Positions 18,716-28,014 are shown, counted from the first letter of the stretch. The stretch is 64,000 nucleotides of DNA from CAYTLW01 sp964438735 (GCA_964438735.1 CAYTLW010000032.1:1-64000); one strand, 5' to 3'. Notes: a model not told the origin generated them from the sequence alone. Translations and numbers: made by a program.

Positions 18716-21700
18716 GAATCGTCGCCCTTGGCCGGCGCCTTCCTGCGCCGCTTCTTCTTCTTGCGGGTCTTCTTGGTGGCCTTCGGCCTGGGCGGGGGCG
18801 GCGCCTGGCGCGCGACCTCATGCTTGAGCTGTTCGCCGCTCTTGTCGACCGTGTAGTAGGCGATGTTCTTGTACAATACGCCAGTCTTCCGATCGATCTG
18901 GCCGGCGGCGATGGCGGCGTCGACCTGGGCCATGTACTGGCGCACAGCCACCGCAGAGCGCGCCAGCTGCGACACGGTCACGACCCCGACCAGGCCCAGC
19001 ACCGGCCCCACGTCCGTCTTGTCGTGGGTGGTGCGCAGCGCGTCCATGGAGCCCGCGTCACCCAGCGCCTTGAGGCAGGTGACGGCGATGGCCTTGCCAA
19101 TGCGGCTCTGCCGATGAATGCGGGCCAGCATGGCCGTGCGTACGGCGTCACCACCCAGCGGTGCGATCTCGTTGCGGCACAGGTCGCCCATGGAGCGACG
19201 TGGGTCGATGGCATGCCAGCCCTCGGCGGCGTAGACCTCGTCGTCGGCCAGGCCGTCCAACGCCAGGCGCAAGCCCTTGACGCCCAGGTTGCGAATGATG
19301 AGCTCTGCGGCCCACCAGCGATCGTCGCCGTTGCGGAAGGCCAGCACGCGCTCAAGCGGCCGCAGCAGGTGACCGAAATCCCGTTCCAATACGGTGCGTG
19401 TCGCCCGCCGATCGCTGGGTTCGCGGCTGGTCGCCGAGGCCATGCGGTCGATGACCGAGCGCAGCGTCGCCATGGTGTTGGCCACCGATTGGCGTACCGC
19501 CGGCTTCTCGCTTGCCTGGTGCACGGCGTGGGCGTCCAGAAGCAAAAGGGCCGTCTGGTGATTGGCCGTGGCGCCGATCAAGGCCAGGTCCTCGGGGTTG
19601 GGCAACGCTTTGCGCTCGACCAGCGAGCGGCGATAGGCCCGCACCAACGCCCGGGTCGCGGAACCCTCGCCACGAGCGACCAGCGCCCTGGCCGCCGACG
19701 TGCGCCACACGTCGGTCGAGATCAAGGCCTCCAATCCATCCACCGCCTGCGGTCCAAGCCGCGCCAGGTCGGCCTCGACCAGGCGCTCCTTCATTATCTT
19801 GGCCACGTCCGCGGTCTCGCCTTCGGGGGTGATGCCGGCGAATGCCCAGCCAGCCAATGCGCCATGTGCGGCGGTCTGGCCGGCTTCGCGCAGCGGGCTG
19901 CTGCCGCTCGCCGGCGCGATCAGATCGAGCAGTACGACACGGGCCGACCGGGCGCGGGCCGCCTCGCCGCCGCTCAACGCCGCCACCAGCCGAAGCGACA
20001 GCTCGCCGGCCACCTTGGGCCAGTCGCTCGCCGCGGCGCCCGTGGCCAGGATCTTGTCCTGGCGGGGGGTACCCAACAGGGTCATCAGCGCGTCGGCGCG
20101 GAAGCCCGCCGAGCGCTTCGCGTTGGCCACGTAGCGGGCCAGCGGCACCAGGCCCGGCTCACTGGCCGACCAGAGCGCAAACAACGCCACGCGATCGGCG
20201 TCGCCCATCTCGTTGTCGTCGGCGATCAGGTAGCGCAGCAGCCTGCCCTGGGCGTCTCGCTGGACCATCCGGGTGCACAAGGCGTCGATGGCCGGTCGCA
20301 TGCCGGAAACCGAACCGGCCAGCATGGTGATCCGGCGGCCGCTGCCCATCCATGTTGACGCAGCCGCCCGTGCCCGCTCCGCATCGACCCCCTGCAGGGC
20401 TGCCACATGGCGCTGCCAGGTGTCATCGGGCAGGCCGTCGGTGCGCAACTGGGCCAGCTTGTAGGCGAGGTTGCGACCAGACGATTGCCTGAGGACGAAC
20501 TGTCCGGCCAGGTACTGACGGGCCGCGCCCAGCTCCTTGGCGCCAGCGGCCGCCGAACGCATCAACCGGATCTCGGTCCGGATCGCCGCCAGCGCGGCGG
20601 CGGTCTTGGCCGTTCTGACCGAGGTCGACACCGACCAGTCGCCGGTCCTTCGGCGCAGATCGAGAGCGCTGTAGATGCCATAGGTGAGCCCTTTGCGCTC
20701 CCGCAAGACGGTGAACAGGCGCGACGAGGCCGAGCCGCCCAGCACCTGGTTGGCGATGACCAGATCTGCCCGGCCAGCGATCGCAGCCGACGGCCCGGGG
20801 TTGGCTTCGATGATGGCGGTCTGCACGGCGTCCGGGATGTCGATCACCTGGCAGCCCGCCAGCTCCAGTGTGCCTGCGGAGGGCAGGTCCACCGCGGCGG
20901 GCGTCGAGTCCAGGGCACGGCCGAATACCTTGCGCAGTCGAGTGGCCAGGTCCGAACCCTTGACGTCGCCGACCACCACCAGGGTGCTGCCGCCGAGTCG
21001 GAACGCGGCTCGCAATGCCGCCCGCATGTCGCTGGCGCCGACCTTGCCGACGCTGTCCAGGGTCAATCCAGGCGAGCCGTAGGGATGACTGGACCCGTGC
21101 AGCAGACGACCGATGTTGCGGCCTGCGACCTGTTTGGGCTGCCGCTGCACATTGGTGAGCGCGGCCGTGTAGCGCTGGCGCAGACTCTTGGCGGCGCGCG
21201 CGGCCAGCTCCGGCTCGGTCAACGCCTCGCGGATCAACTTCAAATAGGGCTCGAGCTGGTGGCTCAAGACCCGGCCGCTGACCACGATGGCATCGGGGCC
21301 CACGTCCACATCCAGGGTGCCGCCGTGGCGCTCCAGCGCGGCGGCGAATGCGCTTGATCGATGCCGCCTGGTGCCCTCGGTGAGCATGCGCGCGGTGAAG
21401 TCCAGCGTGCCCTCTGGCCAGCGGGTCGCCGACTTGCCGCGGGCGCCGGTAAAGGCCACCGCCCGGCCGCCGGGCAAAACCCAGCGCAAGAAGACGGCCG
21501 GCGCGTCGTGGCGTTCGACCACGAGCAATTCCACGCCGGGACGCTGCGCCGATGGCCGGCCCTTGCCCGAGACCACGATGCGTTCGGGCGTGGGAAAGCC
21601 GCCGCCCTGGACCGCCGGCACGGCGGGTCGCGGGCCCCAGGGATCGCTCGGTCCCACGTCCGTCGGAGGTGGTGGCGCCTTCTTGACCGGCGCCGGGGCG

Positions 21701-21774
21701 CCGCAGGCGAACAACAACAGGGCGGATGACATCGCCACGATGGCGCCCATACGGGTGACAGGATGCGCGCTCAT
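18712..21774 (-). CDS. Inactive M16-like subunit lipoprotein fused to helical repeats
   Basis: A 1020-residue lipoprotein (lipobox LLLFAC). Residues about 60-490 form an M16/insulinase-like pair of domains with the family C-domain signature (LTYGIYSALDLRRRTGDW), but the zinc motif HxxEH is missing: the equivalent segment reads WPEGTLDFTARMLTEGT. It is therefore a non-catalytic partner. Residues about 500-1000 are helical, with HEAT-like repeats (RADALMTLLG, AELIIRNLGVKGLRLALDG). The C-terminus is Lys/Arg-rich. It overlaps the active M16 gene by ATGA at 21771-21774 and the next helical-repeat gene by ATGA at 18712-18715. Paired active and inactive M16 subunits are known in bacteria; the long helical-repeat extension is unusual. 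Confidence 0.85.
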   Translation of the reverse strand: MSAHPVTRMGAIVAMSSALLLFACGAPAPVKKAPPPPTDVGPSDPWGPRPAVPAVQGGGFPTPERIVVSGKGRPSAQRPGVELLVVERHDAPAVFLRWVLPGGRAVAFTGARGKSATRWPEGTLDFTARMLTEGTRRHRSSAFAAALERHGGTLDVDVGPDAIVVSGRVLSHQLEPYLKLIREALTEPELAARAAKSLRQRYTAALTNVQRQPKQVAGRNIGRLLHGSSHPYGSPGLTLDSVGKVGASDMRAALRAAFRLGGSTLVVVGDVKGSDLATRLRKVFGRALDSTPAAVDLPSAGTLELAGCQVIDIPDAVQTAIIEANPGPSAAIAGRADLVIANQVLGGSASSRLFTVLRERKGLTYGIYSALDLRRRTGDWSVSTSVRTAKTAAALAAIRTEIRLMRSAAAGAKELGAARQYLAGQFVLRQSSGRNLAYKLAQLRTDGLPDDTWQRHVAALQGVDAERARAAASTWMGSGRRITMLAGSVSGMRPAIDALCTRMVQRDAQGRLLRYLIADDNEMGDADRVALFALWSASEPGLVPLARYVANAKRSAGFRADALMTLLGTPRQDKILATGAAASDWPKVAGELSLRLVAALSGGEAARARSARVVLLDLIAPASGSSPLREAGQTAAHGALAGWAFAGITPEGETADVAKIMKERLVEADLARLGPQAVDGLEALISTDVWRTSAARALVARGEGSATRALVRAYRRSLVERKALPNPEDLALIGATANHQTALLLLDAHAVHQASEKPAVRQSVANTMATLRSVIDRMASATSREPSDRRATRTVLERDFGHLLRPLERVLAFRNGDDRWWAAELIIRNLGVKGLRLALDGLADDEVYAAEGWHAIDPRRSMGDLCRNEIAPLGGDAVRTAMLARIHRQSRIGKAIAVTCLKALGDAGSMDALRTTHDKTDVGPVLGLVGVVTVSQLARSAVAVRQYMAQVDAAIAAGQIDRKTGVLYKNIAYYTVDKSGEQLKHEVARQAPPPPRPKATKKTRKKKKRRRKAPAKGDDS

Positions 21775-23594
21775 TGGCCACCTCCTGCCTCGGACGTTGG
21801 TGGTGGCGGCGGCGGTGGCGGTGGCGGCGGCACCTCGGCGGGCGCGTCGAGCGCCCTGTCTGCCACTGCCTTGTCCGCCGCTGCCTTTTCGTCTGCCGCT
21901 TTGGCCGCTGCCTTGTCCGCTGCTGCCTTTTCGGCCGCCGTTCTGGCCGCGGCTTTGTCCGCCGCTGCCTTCTCGGCGGCGGCCTTCTTTTTGGCCCTCA
22001 GCCGCTCCCGAGCCTCTGCCTTGGCCTTCTTCGCCGCGGCGCGCGCCGCTTTCTTGGCCGCCCTGCGGGCCTCCTTGAGGCGACGCTTCTCCGCTGCCTT
22101 CAGCCGACGGGCCTCGGCCTTCTTCTCAGCGGCGATGGCCTTGGCGAGCCGCTTTTCGAACTTCGCCACGCCCTTGGGTTTGTCGCCGGCGCCTTTGGCC
22201 GGTCCGACGCCCTTTGGCAGCACGTCCATCTCGATCTCGCGGGCGAAGCCGAAGTAGCGTCGGGCCACGCGCTTGAGGTCATCGGAGGTGATCGCCCGAT
22301 AGCGCGCCAGCTCGTCGTTGATCTTGCTTGCGTCGCCGCCATAGAGCTCGAACGTGGCCAGCATATGCGCCCGGCCGCTGAAGCTCAGGTTGCCGAATAC
22401 CCAGCCGGCCTCATAGGCCACCTTGGCCCGCTGCAGCTCGTCCTTGCCCACGCCCTTCAGGGCGATGTCCTGCAGCGCCCCGCGGACGATGGCCTTGGCC
22501 TTGGCCGTCGCCTTGTGGCCCGGCTTCGACATTTCCACGTAGACCTGGAAGAGGTCCACATCCCGGCGGCCGTGATTGCCTGCGAAGTGTCGCGTCGCCA
22601 GGCCCGTGTCGCGTGCCAGCTTGCGCGTCAAGCGGCTCGCCTCGCCGCCGTCGAGCACCTGGGCCAGCACCTCGATGGCGTAGGCGTCGGCATGGGGCCG
22701 CGCCGGCACCCGCCAGCCCATGTGGAAGGCCGGCGTTTGGCCCAGCGGTTCCTCGTAGACGTGCCAGCTATGGGCCTCGGGCTCCGGCTCGGTAAAGGGG
22801 TTGTGTTTGGGTTCCGCGCGGCGCTTCAAGCGGCCGAAGTAGCGTTCAGCCAACTTGCGGGCGCGGGCCAGGTCGATGTCGCCCACCAGGGTCAGCACCA
22901 CGTTGTTGGGCGTGTACCACTTGCGCCAGAAGGCCTCGAAGTCGGCCACTGGGGTCTTCTTCAGGTCCTCCATGGAGCCGATGGTCGAATGCTGCAGGCG
23001 CCAGTTCGTGAACGCCTTTTCGAGAAAGCGAAGGCGTGACATGGCGTACGGTCGATTGCCGTAGCGCTGGCGCCGCTCTTCCATCACCGTCTGGCGCTGG
23101 TTTTCCACGTTGGCGGCGTTGATCTTCAACGTCGCGAAGCGATCGGCCTCCATGTACATGGCCATTTCCAGCGCCGCTACGGGCAGGACCTCGAAGTAGT
23201 AGGTGCGGTCCGTGCTGGTATTGGCGTTCAGGCTCGCGCCCACTGCCTCCAGGGCGCGGAAGTGCTCCATCTTGGCCACGCGCTGGCTGCCCTGGAACAT
23301 CATGTGCTCGAAGAAGTGCGCCAGGCCGGAGCGACCGCTGCGCTCATCGCGTGAGCCCACGTCCACCATCAGGCCCATGGCCACCAGGGGCGCGCGCCGA
23401 TCGGGCTGCACCACCACGCGCATGCCGTTGGACAGGGTGAATCGTTCGATCACCAGCGGCTTCGGCGCCGGCCAGGGCTTGTCGGCGGACTTCTTTCGCT
23501 TGCGCGCGGCTTCCGCCTCTGGCGCCACGGCGACGCTCAGCAATGCCGCAAAGAGGACGGCGATCAACAGCAAATGAGAGGGTATTCGGGTCAT
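21771..23594 (-). CDS. Zinc peptidase of family M16 (active subunit), exported
   Basis: A 607-residue M16 peptidase with a signal peptide (LLLIAVLFAALLSVAVA, then EAEA). The inverted zinc motif is complete: H93-F-F-E96-H97 in GLAHFFEHMMF, with the distal glutamate E172/E173 in TVMEERRQ. The C-domain follows (about 240-480). Residues about 490-600 are an Ala/Lys-rich, probably coiled-coil segment (repeated AAxKAA-type) ending in a run of eleven or so prolines. Such tails are not part of the catalytic fold. It is expected to cleave peptides in the periplasm together with the inactive subunit encoded next, whose start overlaps its stop. Confidence 0.92.
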   Translation of the reverse strand: MTRIPSHLLLIAVLFAALLSVAVAPEAEAARKRKKSADKPWPAPKPLVIERFTLSNGMRVVVQPDRRAPLVAMGLMVDVGSRDERSGRSGLAHFFEHMMFQGSQRVAKMEHFRALEAVGASLNANTSTDRTYYFEVLPVAALEMAMYMEADRFATLKINAANVENQRQTVMEERRQRYGNRPYAMSRLRFLEKAFTNWRLQHSTIGSMEDLKKTPVADFEAFWRKWYTPNNVVLTLVGDIDLARARKLAERYFGRLKRRAEPKHNPFTEPEPEAHSWHVYEEPLGQTPAFHMGWRVPARPHADAYAIEVLAQVLDGGEASRLTRKLARDTGLATRHFAGNHGRRDVDLFQVYVEMSKPGHKATAKAKAIVRGALQDIALKGVGKDELQRAKVAYEAGWVFGNLSFSGRAHMLATFELYGGDASKINDELARYRAITSDDLKRVARRYFGFAREIEMDVLPKGVGPAKGAGDKPKGVAKFEKRLAKAIAAEKKAEARRLKAAEKRRLKEARRAAKKAARAAAKKAKAEARERLRAKKKAAAEKAAADKAAARTAAEKAAADKAAAKAADEKAAADKAVADRALDAPAEVPPPPPPPPPPPTSEAGGGQ

Positions 23595-23746
23595 GGGGCA
23601 CGTGCGCCGCGCGCGCGAGGTAATGGGGCGGCGGTCGGCGCGAGCGTATCACCGGCTCAGCGTGCTGACCACTTGTGGCGCAGGTACTTGCCGACGGGCG
23701 CGGGCGCGGATAGTTTCTGCGCCCCTCGAGGACCGGGAGCAGTACC
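23595..23746. promoter_or_regulatory. Divergent promoter region, M16 operon / aspS
   Basis: A 152-base gap separates the divergently transcribed M16 operon and aspS, so promoters for both must lie here. I see no sigma-70 boxes good enough to place. The aspS ATG is preceded by CGGGAG about 8 bases upstream. Confidence 0.45.
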
Positions 23747-25540
23747 ATGACCACCTTCCTGCAACGACATCCGCGCACCCGCTACAACGGCGAGTACCGC
23801 GCCGCCCACGTCGGCGAGCAGGTCACCGTATTCGGCTGGGTCCAGACCTATCGCGACCACGGCGGCGTCATCTTTGTCGACGTTCGTGACCGCAGCGGCA
23901 TCGTGCAGATCCGCTTCGAGCCCTCCCACGGGGATGGCAACGCCCACGGCCAGGCCAACGAGCTGCGCGGCGAGTGGGTCATCGGCGTCCGGGGCGAGGT
24001 CATCAGCCGCGGCAGCAACATCAACCCGAAGATCCCCACCGGCGAGGTGGAGGTCCTGGTCGACGAGCTGGTGGTGCTGAACGAGTCGCGCACGCCGCCC
24101 TTCGAGATCAAGGATGGCACCGACACCGGCGAGTCCCTGCGCTTGAAGTATCGCTACCTGGACCTGCGTCGTCCGGAGCTGGCGGCGAATCTCGCGCTGC
24201 GCTCCAAGGTCAACCAGATCACGCGCAACTACTTCGCCGATGAGCATGGCTTCTACGAGGTGGAGACGCCCGTGCTCATGAAGTCCACGCCGGAGGGCGC
24301 GCGCGATTACCTGGTGCCCAGCCGCGTACATCCGGGTCAGTTCTACGCCCTGCCGCAGTCGCCGCAGACCTTCAAGCAGATCCTGATGATCTCGGGCATG
24401 GATCGCTACATGCAGATCTGCCACTGCTTCCGGGACGAGGATCTGCGCGCCGACCGACAGCCGGAGTTCACCCAGCTCGACCTGGAGATCAGCTTCGTCA
24501 CCATCGACCAGCTGCAGTCGATCCTCAACGGCTACGTGGCCCGGGTGTGGAAAGAGGTGCTCGACTACGACGTGCCGGCCGAGATCCCGATCATCAGCTA
24601 CGCCGAGGCCATGGATCGCTACGGACGGGACGCGCCCGACCTGCGCTTCGGACTGCCGTTGACCGATCTGAGCGACCTGCTGCGCGATCGCATCACCTTC
24701 CGCATCTTCGCCGACACCCTGTCCCGGGGCGACATGGTGAAGGCCCTGTACATCCCCGAAGGCAAGTCCTTCAGCCGCAAGGATCTGGACAAGGTCCTGC
24801 CCGCCGAAGCCGCCGTCTACGGCGCCAAGGGCGTGGCGTGGGCCCGCGTTCAGCCGGAGGGTATCTGGTCCGGTCCGGTGGCCAAGGGCGTCTCGGACGA
24901 CCTGCGTGCCGATCTCAACGCCGCCCTGGGCGCCGAAGAGGGCGGGCTCATCCTCTTCGTCGCCGACAAGCCCTCGGTGGCCAACGCCTCCCTGGCCCGT
25001 CTGCGCACCGTGGTCGGCGAACGCCTCGGCCTCATCGATCCGGACGCCTGGGCGTTCTGCTGGGTGGTCGACTTCCCCATGTTCGAGTACTCCGAAGAGG
25101 ATGGCCGCTTCTACGCCATGCACCACCCCTTCACGAGCCCGCGGGACCAGGACGCGCACCTGCTGGAATCCGATCCGGGCGCCGCGCTGGCCAACGCCTA
25201 CGACCTGGTGGTCAACGGCGTCGAGATGGGCGGCGGCTCGATCCGAATCCACGACTCTACCGTACAGGCCAAGATCTTCGAGATCCTCGGCTTCAACGCG
25301 GAAGAGGCGCGGCAGAAGTTCGGCTTCTTCCTCGAAGCCCTGCAGTACGGCACCCCGCCCCACGGCGGCATCGCCCTGGGCCTGGATCGGATGCTCATGT
25401 TGCTGACCGGCGCCGAGTCTCTGCGCGATGTGATCGCCTTCCCCAAGACCCAGAAGGCCACCTGCCTGATGAGCGAGTCGCCCGGCCCGGTCGATGGCGA
25501 GCAGCTGAAGGAACTGCACATCCGGCTGGCCAAAGCGTAG
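23747..25540 (+). CDS. aspS: Aspartate--tRNA(Asp/Asn) ligase
   Basis: A 597-residue bacterial-type AspRS: an N-terminal OB-fold anticodon domain (about 15-110), then the class II core with motif 2 in FRDEDLRADRQPEF, the GAD insertion (about 290-410) and motif 3 in GIALGLDRMLMLL. In the OB-fold, H38 in YRDHGGVIF and G89 in SRGSN occupy positions where His and Gly mark non-discriminating AspRS (Pseudomonas type), while discriminating E. coli enzyme has Leu at the first. It therefore probably charges both tRNA-Asp and tRNA-Asn, which would need GatCAB to finish Asn-tRNA. The OmpA-like gene follows after 82 bases. Confidence 0.96.
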   Translation: MTTFLQRHPRTRYNGEYRAAHVGEQVTVFGWVQTYRDHGGVIFVDVRDRSGIVQIRFEPSHGDGNAHGQANELRGEWVIGVRGEVISRGSNINPKIPTGEVEVLVDELVVLNESRTPPFEIKDGTDTGESLRLKYRYLDLRRPELAANLALRSKVNQITRNYFADEHGFYEVETPVLMKSTPEGARDYLVPSRVHPGQFYALPQSPQTFKQILMISGMDRYMQICHCFRDEDLRADRQPEFTQLDLEISFVTIDQLQSILNGYVARVWKEVLDYDVPAEIPIISYAEAMDRYGRDAPDLRFGLPLTDLSDLLRDRITFRIFADTLSRGDMVKALYIPEGKSFSRKDLDKVLPAEAAVYGAKGVAWARVQPEGIWSGPVAKGVSDDLRADLNAALGAEEGGLILFVADKPSVANASLARLRTVVGERLGLIDPDAWAFCWVVDFPMFEYSEEDGRFYAMHHPFTSPRDQDAHLLESDPGAALANAYDLVVNGVEMGGGSIRIHDSTVQAKIFEILGFNAEEARQKFGFFLEALQYGTPPHGGIALGLDRMLMLLTGAESLRDVIAFPKTQKATCLMSESPGPVDGEQLKELHIRLAKA

Positions 25541-25622
25541 TCACCACGGGTCGAATCCGAATCACATCTCGGGCGTCCCGGCTGTGCTAGCCTTTCGCCG
25601 GGCGCGCACCCCGGAGGTCCCG

Positions 25623-26672
25623 ATGCACGTCAGACCATTGCTTTTCGCCACCACGCTCCTGCTCGTCAGCGCCCTGGCCTGGCCGGCCCACGCCGAGGTC
25701 GATCCCGACGACCTGGGCTTCGACCTGGTGGCCGCTGCCCGTTATCGCAAAGAGAAGCCGCTGATCGTGATGACGCCCTCGATCAACGTCAAGAAGCTGC
25801 AGTTCAAGCTGGTCCGTTCCGACGGCAAGAAGCTGACCTTGCGCACCGGCGCCATCCGCGCCGACCGCACGCGCAAGATCGCCATCCCGCAGGGCAAGGG
25901 CATCTATACCTACAGCTGCGCGATCACCGGCAAGGCAGGGCGGGAGAAGTTCGGCCCCTTCAAGATGAACTTCGAGATCAAGGTGGGCGAACCGCCGCTG
26001 ATCGCCCTGTCGCCCATGGATGTGAGCGAGGCCACGCGCACCATCAAGGTTCGGGTGACCGAGCCGGCGGGCAGGATCGACCTGAAGGTCTGGGGCGATG
26101 ATGGCGAGATCATCGACGAGGTCGAGGTGCCCTACAAACAGGCGCCCAAGACGCCCATCACGGTGACGTGGAAGCAGACCGCCAAGCAGGTGATGGGTCG
26201 CTTCGAGCTCAAGGCCTGGGACGTGGTCGGCTTCTGGAGTGGCATCGAGTCGGTGACCTTCCTGAACATCCCCCACGACGACATCGTCTTCGAGTCCGGC
26301 AAGCACAACATCCGGCCCGAAGAGGAGAAGAAGCTCATCGAGCCCCTGTCCCGCATCCGCAACGAGCTGCAGAAGGTCAAGGGCGTACTGCCCATCACCC
26401 TCTACGTCGGCGGCTACACCGACACCGTCGGCTCCGCGGCCGACAACATCGGCCTGTCCCTGCGCCGGGCGCGCTCCATCGCCAAGTGGTTTCGCAAGCA
26501 CGGCATCAAGGTGCCCATCAAGTACCAGGGCTTCGGTGAGTCCGTGCTCTTCGCGGCGACGCCGGATAACACCCCGGCGGCCGCCAATCGGCGCGCCTCC
26601 TACGTCCTGAGCGCCGCCCTGCCGCCGGTGACCCGCGGCTTCCCGACGCGCAACTGGAAGTCGGTCCGTTGA
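25623..26672 (+). CDS. OmpA/MotB-family peptidoglycan-binding envelope protein
   Basis: A 349-residue protein with a signal peptide (LLFATTLLLVSALAWPAHA). Residues about 25-225 contain beta-rich segments that read like two or three Ig-like domains. Residues about 225-340 are an OmpA C-terminal domain: FESGKHNIRPEE, then GYTDTVGSAADN and LSLRRARSI, with the Asp and Arg that grip diaminopimelate in peptidoglycan, and YQGFGES. It should tether to the cell wall in the periplasm. GGAGG lies 7 bases before the ATG at 25623, chosen over an in-frame start 39 bases upstream. The next gene starts inside its stop codon. Confidence 0.9.
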   Translation: MHVRPLLFATTLLLVSALAWPAHAEVDPDDLGFDLVAAARYRKEKPLIVMTPSINVKKLQFKLVRSDGKKLTLRTGAIRADRTRKIAIPQGKGIYTYSCAITGKAGREKFGPFKMNFEIKVGEPPLIALSPMDVSEATRTIKVRVTEPAGRIDLKVWGDDGEIIDEVEVPYKQAPKTPITVTWKQTAKQVMGRFELKAWDVVGFWSGIESVTFLNIPHDDIVFESGKHNIRPEEEKKLIEPLSRIRNELQKVKGVLPITLYVGGYTDTVGSAADNIGLSLRRARSIAKWFRKHGIKVPIKYQGFGESVLFAATPDNTPAAANRRASYVLSAALPPVTRGFPTRNWKSVR

Positions 26673-27475
26673 CGACCGCGCCCACAAACCTGGCCATCGA
26701 CCACAGCTGCGTCGAGGCAAGAGGCCTCGCCCTGGGCATGCGCACCGCCTGGCGTCTGCGTCTGCCCGCCGAACAGGTGCCGGCCTGGCGGAGCGCGTAC
26801 CAGGAACGAGATCTCCACGTCGCTGCCTCCAACTCCGCCTATGCCACCACCGAAGGCGGTGTGCTTCAACGAAGCGCAGGCGCCGCCGCCGTGCACCTGG
26901 TGGTGATCGCCACCAGCGAGCAGATCGCCCGCCAATGTCTGCGCGACGAGGTCGACAACGCCGATCGCGACGAGGGCGACGATCCGAACGCCTGGGCCGC
27001 CACAGTCGACACCCATCGCCGCCTCGGCCGCGCCTATGGCTACCCGGACTGCTGCGTGACCGCGTTCTGTGACGGCTGGCTGGAGGCCATAGCCAGGCGA
27101 GATCGGGTCGTCAGCGACAACGCCGTGCTGATCCTGCGGGCACACCTGCGATCGAAGGCATGGCATCCACTCCTGAGGGCGTTTGGAGCCGGGTTGGGCG
27201 ATGAGACGGACTCGCCGTTGAGGCACTTGCCATGTCGTTTCGACTGTCCGAAGTCGCTGGCCCTGGCCGAGGCGCTGGTGGCCGATCTGACGACGAGCAA
27301 CCCGAGGCAGGCGGAGCGCTATGCGGCGGCGGTTGTGCGGCCGATCGTGGTCGCGGCGGATGGCACAGTGGCGCAGTTGGGCGACGGCGGGACGGCGCCG
27401 GTGCAGGTCGAGCCGACGACGCCGGTGGCGGGATTGGGGGCTCGGTTTCCTTTGGTTTTGCCGTTTGGTGGTTGA
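26669..27475 (+). CDS. Cys-motif protein, possibly DUF483-like
   Basis: A 268-residue protein that starts with TTG overlapping the OmpA-like stop (TTGA, 26669-26672), so it is translationally coupled. No signal peptide or membrane segment is seen. The conserved-looking core has YGYPDCCVTAFCDGW (C128, C129, C134) and HLPCRFDCPKS (C189, C193), a set that could bind a metal or iron-sulfur cluster. The GYPxCC and HxPC..C..S patterns recall DUF483-type proteins, whose function is not known; I offer that as a possible relation only. The C-terminal 70 residues are Gly/Pro/Val-rich. Confidence 0.7.
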   Translation: MTTAPTNLAIDHSCVEARGLALGMRTAWRLRLPAEQVPAWRSAYQERDLHVAASNSAYATTEGGVLQRSAGAAAVHLVVIATSEQIARQCLRDEVDNADRDEGDDPNAWAATVDTHRRLGRAYGYPDCCVTAFCDGWLEAIARRDRVVSDNAVLILRAHLRSKAWHPLLRAFGAGLGDETDSPLRHLPCRFDCPKSLALAEALVADLTTSNPRQAERYAAAVVRPIVVAADGTVAQLGDGGTAPVQVEPTTPVAGLGARFPLVLPFGG

Positions 27476-27670
27476 TTGGGGGGAGTCACGGTGGTTGGGG
27501 CGCGTGACGTCCAGCGCAACGTGATCGCCCAGGGTTCGCGCAAAGCCGCAGAGCCGCAAAGGTCGGGGCTCTGGTGGGCGGTGGCGACTTCGTGTGGTCT
27601 CCGCCGCTGTCGTTGACTGCTCGGTTGTCGCCAGGGTCACGGTCGCGGGTCTCGAAGTTCGTGTTGGACG

Positions 27671-27837
27671 GAGCCGCGATGCGGCGGCATTCGTTGGCCT
27701 GTGGCGTAAGCCATAGGATTCAAGCGGGTTTCCCTCCCTGCATGAGCCGCGAAGCGGCGGCATTCAATAGCCTGGGGCGAAAGCCCCAGGATCTCATCGG
27801 GTTTTCCCTCCCTACATGAGCCGCGAAGCGGCGGCAT
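27671..27837. repeat. Three-unit 73-74-bp repeat with GNRA-tetraloop hairpins
   Basis: GAGCCGCGAAGCGGCGGCAT occurs at 27744-27763 and 27818-27837, and with one change at 27671-27690, so the period is 73 and 74 bases. Between copies lie TTTCCCTCCCT and a hairpin: CCTGGGGC-GAAA-GCCCCAGG at 27771-27790 and CCTGTGGC-GTAA-GCCATAGG at 27698-27717. The changed bases keep the stem nearly paired and both loops fit the GNRA pattern, so an RNA or single-stranded DNA structure seems to be conserved. Confidence 0.75.
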
Positions 27838-27937
27838 GACGCTCGAGTCGAGAGCGATCCTCGGGCATCGACGACGCGCAGCAACCAAAGCGCGGTTCGT
27901 ACCACACCCTACCTTGGCCTGACCGCATGGCTGCGAT

Positions 27938-27973
27938 CACGGTCACGGGTACAGACACGGCCACGGTCACGGA
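27938..27973. repeat. Degenerate hexamer array, six units
   Basis: Six hexamers in unbroken register: CACGGT, CACGGG, TACAGA, CACGGC, CACGGT, CACGGA. A similar array lies on the other side of the vapBC locus at 28843-28890. Confidence 0.6.
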
Positions 27974-28014
27974 CTCGGCCGCCGAGACCGCGCCGCCTTT
28001 GGCGGACGACTGCA

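Noticed and set aside
23657..25519. A 620-residue open frame antisense to aspS
   Set aside because: aspS is certain from its class II motifs; the opposite frame is compositionally biased and without domains.
26600..27763. A 387-residue minus-strand frame over the Cys-motif gene and the intergenic repeats
   Set aside because: Its start lies in the 73-bp repeat and its sequence is Arg/Pro-rich antisense; the plus-strand gene has a coupled start and ordered Cys motifs.
27671..27837. CRISPR array
   Set aside because: There are only three units, the spacing sequence is itself repeated and forms hairpins, and no cas genes are near.
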